From Lachnospiraceae bacterium (lineage in GTDB: Bacteria > Bacillota > Clostridia > Lachnospirales > Lachnospiraceae): a DNA stretch of 64,000 nucleotides. Shown piece after piece: positions 61,401 to 64,000 of this stretch (the first letter of the stretch is position 1; every line of letters begins with the position of its first letter). The notes beneath the pieces are model-generated. The model was not told the origin of the DNA. It saw only the letters and a list, made by a program, of their open reading frames with translations, and did not search any database. The stretch is from assembly GCA_017441585.1 (NCBI GenBank), contig JAFRWW010000038.1:17541-81540 (forward strand), in the 5' to 3' direction. The translations under genes were made by a program, and so were the position numbers.

Positions 61401-63894
61401 AGCCGGGATAAAGTCGGAACTTAAATACGATCCATCCACGGGCATTTTGTCATCTATGACGGATCCTATCTTTGGCGGCAAGGAGATAAAATATGCCTAT
61501 GATGAGAATGACCGCCTGATATCAATAGAGCATCCCGACGGGATAGAGGCTCATTATGAGTATTATGGCGATCATTGCCTGTCAGGCGTATGGGATGAGA
61601 GCGGTAAATCTCTTATCTATTCTTATGATGAGGATAAGAGGATAGTAAAGATAAGCGAGCATTCTTATGCAGCAAAGAACACAAAGCTCCAAAATGAGAA
61701 AAAGCGTAAGAAACAGCTTGATAAGCTTAGTAAAAAACTGAAAAAGGATGTAAAAAAAGAAAACGAAAACCCTGATTCTGCATCTGATGGGAAGACAGAC
61801 GGCCAGACGATCATGATCGATTACAGCGATCTTAATAAGACTGTCTATTCCTTTTCCGGAGCAGATGATGTGATGGATGGCGGAGAGAGCGCATCCAGCG
61901 ATGATATAGAAAACGTCTACTGCTTTGATAATTCATGCAGATGTACGGGAGTGTATTCAAGGAATAAATATGACCTTAAGGTTCTGGGCGCTGCGGCCTA
62001 TAATTATACCCCTGATGATGATTCAAGGGATGACGAGAATAAGATAAAGGATTCCGCGATCCTTGGAGCCACTGTCACCAACTACGTGGTGGATCCCGGC
62101 TTTGAGGATGCAAAGGAAAGCCCCTGGATATATTTTGAAAAAGAGACGGAGTTCTCCACGAGCGAAAAATATATGGGCAAAAAGAGCGCCCATATGAAGA
62201 TAGAAGACGGCGGCGTGGGCGAAGGCGAGATGTATGCCATCACCCAGGAAGTAAAGGTGCCCTTTACCGGCATATATACAGCCTCCGCGTATGTCAAGAC
62301 AATAAATATGAAAAATGCCCATGTGCGCCTGTCCCTTAAGAGCGAAGGCGTAAAGGCGGCTGTATATTCCGATACGGATGGCGGCAAGGAGATCTTTTAC
62401 GGAGAAGATGATGAAGGCGCCGTGGAAGAGGGGGATGATGAGAACCCCGGTGAGGATAAGGATGAAGATGATGGTGATGAGGATTCATCCGCCGAGGAAG
62501 CCGGGATCGATGAGAATACTCCCGCAGAGATCAATGACGGCTACAGGCGTATCCAAAGCAGCATAAACGTAAAGAAGGGGCAGACCATAACCCTTACCCT
62601 TGGCTTTTTCGGTGATGAAGGAGAGGCATGGTTTGACTGCGTGCAAGTTGAAAGAGGCGATCTTGCCAACCAGTTCAATCTGCTGCCCAATTCAGGCTTT
62701 GAAGGCGATTATGTACAGAGTAAAAAAAGTCCGGTCACGCCCCTTGGCTGGGGCTATTCCAATTCACAGGGCGAAGTGGAGGCAAAGATAGTCACCGCCA
62801 AGGAACTGGGTAAAGGAAAGAATCAGATTGTAGAAGGCAGGAAAGCCATCTGTATAACCGGAAATGAGGATCAGAAAAAGGTTCTGGCAGTAGACCCTCA
62901 TTTTTCTGATGAAAAGGCTTCTTATACCTTTTCATGCTATGTGAAGGCAGACTGTGCTCCCTTAAGGGGGAACAGGAAGGTGGGAGTGTATGTAAGGGGG
63001 GATTATCCTGATACGGGGGATGAAGCCTTAAATAAATACATAAGGGATCATGTGAATGAAGATGACCTTAAGCCTGCCGCCTACGCCCCTATAAATACAA
63101 GCATAGAGGGCTGGCAGTATGTGTCCATGGCAATGGATGCCAGGAACTGGAAGGGAAAGCTCATAGAGATAAGGTTCGACCATCAGTGCGGGACGCTCCT
63201 GGTGGACGGGTGTATGCTGACAAGGAATACCGTCAGCACAAAGACCTATACGTCTTCAGGCAAGGTAAAGACATCAAGGAGCGCCGAAAAGACTACCAGG
63301 TACGCAACGGACAGCCGTGACCGTCAGAAGAAGGTGACAACTCCCGGAGGGGCAAAGACCGTATATTTTTATGATAAGACCAACTTAGTGGAAAAGGAAA
63401 AGAATATCTTTAAGCAGGGCGGTGCGAACAAGGTAAGCTATACATCTTATACCTACGATGAATATGGAAACCTTACAGAATCAAAGACCGCCGCAAACGG
63501 ACAGAAGCCCATTTTTACCGAAAATACATATACGACGGACGGAAGGTTTTTAGCATCTTCATCGGATGAGCGGGGCAATGAGATAAAGTATTCCTATGAC
63601 ACTGATAACGGATTGTTAAACTCCATGACGGATGAAGATGGCGTCAGCACTGCACATACTTATACCGACAGGCTGCTGACCCAGAGCATCACAAAGGATG
63701 ATAAGAAGATAAGCTATGCATACAGCAAGGAAGATCCCGCGCTCTTATCTCGCATAGATGTATCGGATAAGCTGTCTTATCTTTTTGAGTATGATCCCTT
63801 CGGGAATGTGACACAGATAAAAAAGAACAGTAAAAAGCCAAAGTTCCTTATCCGTTACGGATATAATGATGTAGGGGTCACTACCCCTATTTGA
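58450..63894 (+). CDS. Giant secreted RHS/YD-repeat protein with DNRLRE domain, abruptly ended
   Basis: This 1814-residue exported protein starts at ATG 58450 after GGGGG. A signal peptide (residues 1-~29) precedes a strongly acidic linker. A DNRLRE-type beta domain (~460-660, with HYRTYMKFKMPEIPAGCVVT and LDITDVARDWI) follows. RHS N-terminal sequence (~675-720, DYTGRLTFVHQDATSAGD), YD repeats (~980-1045), two carbohydrate-binding-like lobes (~1210 and ~1410, NYVVDPGFED, LLPNSGFEGD) and more YD repeats (~1600-1814) complete it. Typical RHS proteins end with a core and a variable toxin domain, but here the frame stops within YD repeats at GVTTPI. The last codons fall on a short palindrome, so truncation by insertion is likely. 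It may be a wall-surface or polymorphic toxin-related protein. Confidence 0.85.
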   Translation: MKFQRISRLLSSLMAVILAVINPVSVIASSQDNSESFNNHSVEFLADDNYDEEIYEEPVLEEDVEEISGSEETDFNDDEDDPEEIEEETISDNDINSFDENADQLVSVSLSENIIIKEIVSLRDENVKAYSMADHSIKVCYYPEPVNYMDDEGRWKSIDNRFHYSKENGENDYNGYKNNSAPFDLKFAACADEDKLFSIGDGEGKLSFIYVPSQRMMNNNESDDEGTDDEFNNTPIVFDDGLTEEIYPDHRNDADGLTVSSDHIGWKRNLKLVSVVDAKDDSAAGGAANDREVNSKDNSILYNAANNLSGSHAADPSINSDLQLFNSVSAIYEDVEKDASFRYTPFGNGVKESIIIDSKNAPDTYSFLIDPGKMELLLTDEGEVLFVSPSDGEAKYVIPAPVVSDADGVMDEWAYYTLTGQSDINEAAGKSNRNDSGSYLLTLHISKDYLTSSDRAFPIDADPTIEVYRKKDSLDSLGSFASICSDDTVLTDKLYVGVDKDNGKHYRTYMKFKMPEIPAGCVVTGATMTLDAKHEGGSEKCYYAVSSPREFFDDKNKWQKMKWKGQPLGGDETIPLSELDIIDFGKGDDTLDITDVARDWITKPETNTGFCLIMSNETDATVGKKKNKKENDIENGYYDIRPKKSSNKPFLVVTYKDFTGRESYFSSHSQNAGNAGSSSVNDYTGRLTFVHQDATSAGDRLPLSISHVYDPAFGDRTQDKAWKITKDDGGAYGRHFFLSSDVRLLVPSGECKIEDYPYVYIDADGTKHYFKNKKAVYYENNSKKTADKGDDEYPAAKDEDGLGLFVVPVKDKDLKDKYPLKIVNKSASMSMYFDKAGYLGMVRDSNQSEDGSLDGKEDNRILYKREAVKDYCQSADAAKKQVEDIYENIENLDFDALSEDDLIEKAYAAISKIETAQKEVLLFATDVKSAKLLDEVYEDLKLIIDSDSKETRSSKKKDAIKNLEAILEGDFAVYPEKLTAVTDAAGIKSELKYDPSTGILSSMTDPIFGGKEIKYAYDENDRLISIEHPDGIEAHYEYYGDHCLSGVWDESGKSLIYSYDEDKRIVKISEHSYAAKNTKLQNEKKRKKQLDKLSKKLKKDVKKENENPDSASDGKTDGQTIMIDYSDLNKTVYSFSGADDVMDGGESASSDDIENVYCFDNSCRCTGVYSRNKYDLKVLGAAAYNYTPDDDSRDDENKIKDSAILGATVTNYVVDPGFEDAKESPWIYFEKETEFSTSEKYMGKKSAHMKIEDGGVGEGEMYAITQEVKVPFTGIYTASAYVKTINMKNAHVRLSLKSEGVKAAVYSDTDGGKEIFYGEDDEGAVEEGDDENPGEDKDEDDGDEDSSAEEAGIDENTPAEINDGYRRIQSSINVKKGQTITLTLGFFGDEGEAWFDCVQVERGDLANQFNLLPNSGFEGDYVQSKKSPVTPLGWGYSNSQGEVEAKIVTAKELGKGKNQIVEGRKAICITGNEDQKKVLAVDPHFSDEKASYTFSCYVKADCAPLRGNRKVGVYVRGDYPDTGDEALNKYIRDHVNEDDLKPAAYAPINTSIEGWQYVSMAMDARNWKGKLIEIRFDHQCGTLLVDGCMLTRNTVSTKTYTSSGKVKTSRSAEKTTRYATDSRDRQKKVTTPGGAKTVYFYDKTNLVEKEKNIFKQGGANKVSYTSYTYDEYGNLTESKTAANGQKPIFTENTYTTDGRFLASSSDERGNEIKYSYDTDNGLLNSMTDEDGVSTAHTYTDRLLTQSITKDDKKISYAYSKEDPALLSRIDVSDKLSYLFEYDPFGNVTQIKKNSKKPKFLIRYGYNDVGVTTPI
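63872..63889. repeat. Palindrome at the RHS truncation point
   Basis: TAGGGG (63872-63877) and CCCCTA (63884-63889) form a 6-bp inverted repeat with a 6-base loop at the abrupt end of the RHS frame. The following ~110 bases contain no gene that I can recognise and are AT-rich. It may be a terminus of an inserted element whose body lies beyond the window. Confidence 0.55.
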
Positions 63895-64000
63895 ATCAGC
63901 CGTCTGAATGGCATTGTTACCACTTGAACCTTGAAAATTGCATATTTTGTAGTTTTTTGCTGATATATGGCGCTTTATGTCTGATGTATGAAGCTATCCC

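Noticed and set aside
1..64000. tRNA, rRNA or known riboswitches
   Set aside because: No cloverleaf-like or conserved RNA sequence was recognised by eye in the intergenic gaps, which are all shorter than 300 bp.

Overview
The window looks like a chromosomal segment of a Lachnospiraceae-type (Clostridia) anaerobe such as the Butyrivibrio/Pseudobutyrivibrio/Lachnospira group. The evidence is moderate GC content with ATG/GTG/TTG starts behind GGAGG sites, lipoproteins with a Gram-positive LxGC lipobox, an LtaS-like phosphoglycerol transferase, a Ktr potassium system, YesM/YesN-type two-component regulators, and CUT2 (xylose-type) and Opp ABC transporters. Species assignment is inference. No rRNA, tRNA or CRISPR array was recognised.

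Layout. 1-7.8 kb is an accessory segment: the 3' end of a type I restriction specificity gene (hsdS), two convergent genes of unknown function, an unknown small protein, a P4/D5-like helicase-primase homologue, an excisionase-like protein and two overlapping tyrosine recombinases. It ends in a terminator and a compact inverted/direct repeat cluster pressed against the start of uvrB. 7.8-13.8 kb is uvrB followed by an EAL protein (degenerate GGDEF), a family-2 glycosyltransferase and an active-looking GGDEF protein. 13.8-18.9 kb is a three-gene cassette (RfbH-type PLP/[2Fe-2S] dehydratase, DRE-TIM aldolase fused to an extra domain, ThDP-dependent acetolactate-synthase-like enzyme) that I read as a candidate deoxy or branched-chain sugar pathway. 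18.9-27.5 kb carries an LtaS-like enzyme, KtrB/KtrA, a polytopic DUF6020-like protein, a MATE transporter and a family-4 type glycosyltransferase.

27.5-33.2 kb is an AT-rich accessory block: a helically phased TTATAT array, an ORC/Cdc6-like AAA ATPase, a variant HD-GYP protein, and a secreted papain-like protein with Ig-like repeats that contains eight tandem Leu-Arg-Cys-Arg units. 33.3-39.4 kb is a complete oligopeptide ABC operon (oppBCDF plus lipoprotein). 39.4-54.1 kb is a pentose-type sugar regulon: membrane-anchored sugar-binding sensor, YesM-type kinase, YesN-type regulator, an extra binding lipoprotein, then XylF-XylG and two XylH permeases, an FGGY kinase, a frameshifted DUF4867-like gene and an L-fucose-isomerase-like enzyme. 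54.3-58.4 kb is a polysaccharide export/ligation set (flippase, two Wzy/WaaL-like proteins). 58.4-63.9 kb is a huge secreted RHS/YD-repeat protein that stops abruptly at a short palindrome.

Across the window a dispersed intergenic repeat (consensus TGTCATTCTGAGCGAAGCGA followed by AGAATCTT) occurs at least nine times. It supplies the C-terminal residues of two membrane proteins, and at three loci its head is tandemly amplified.
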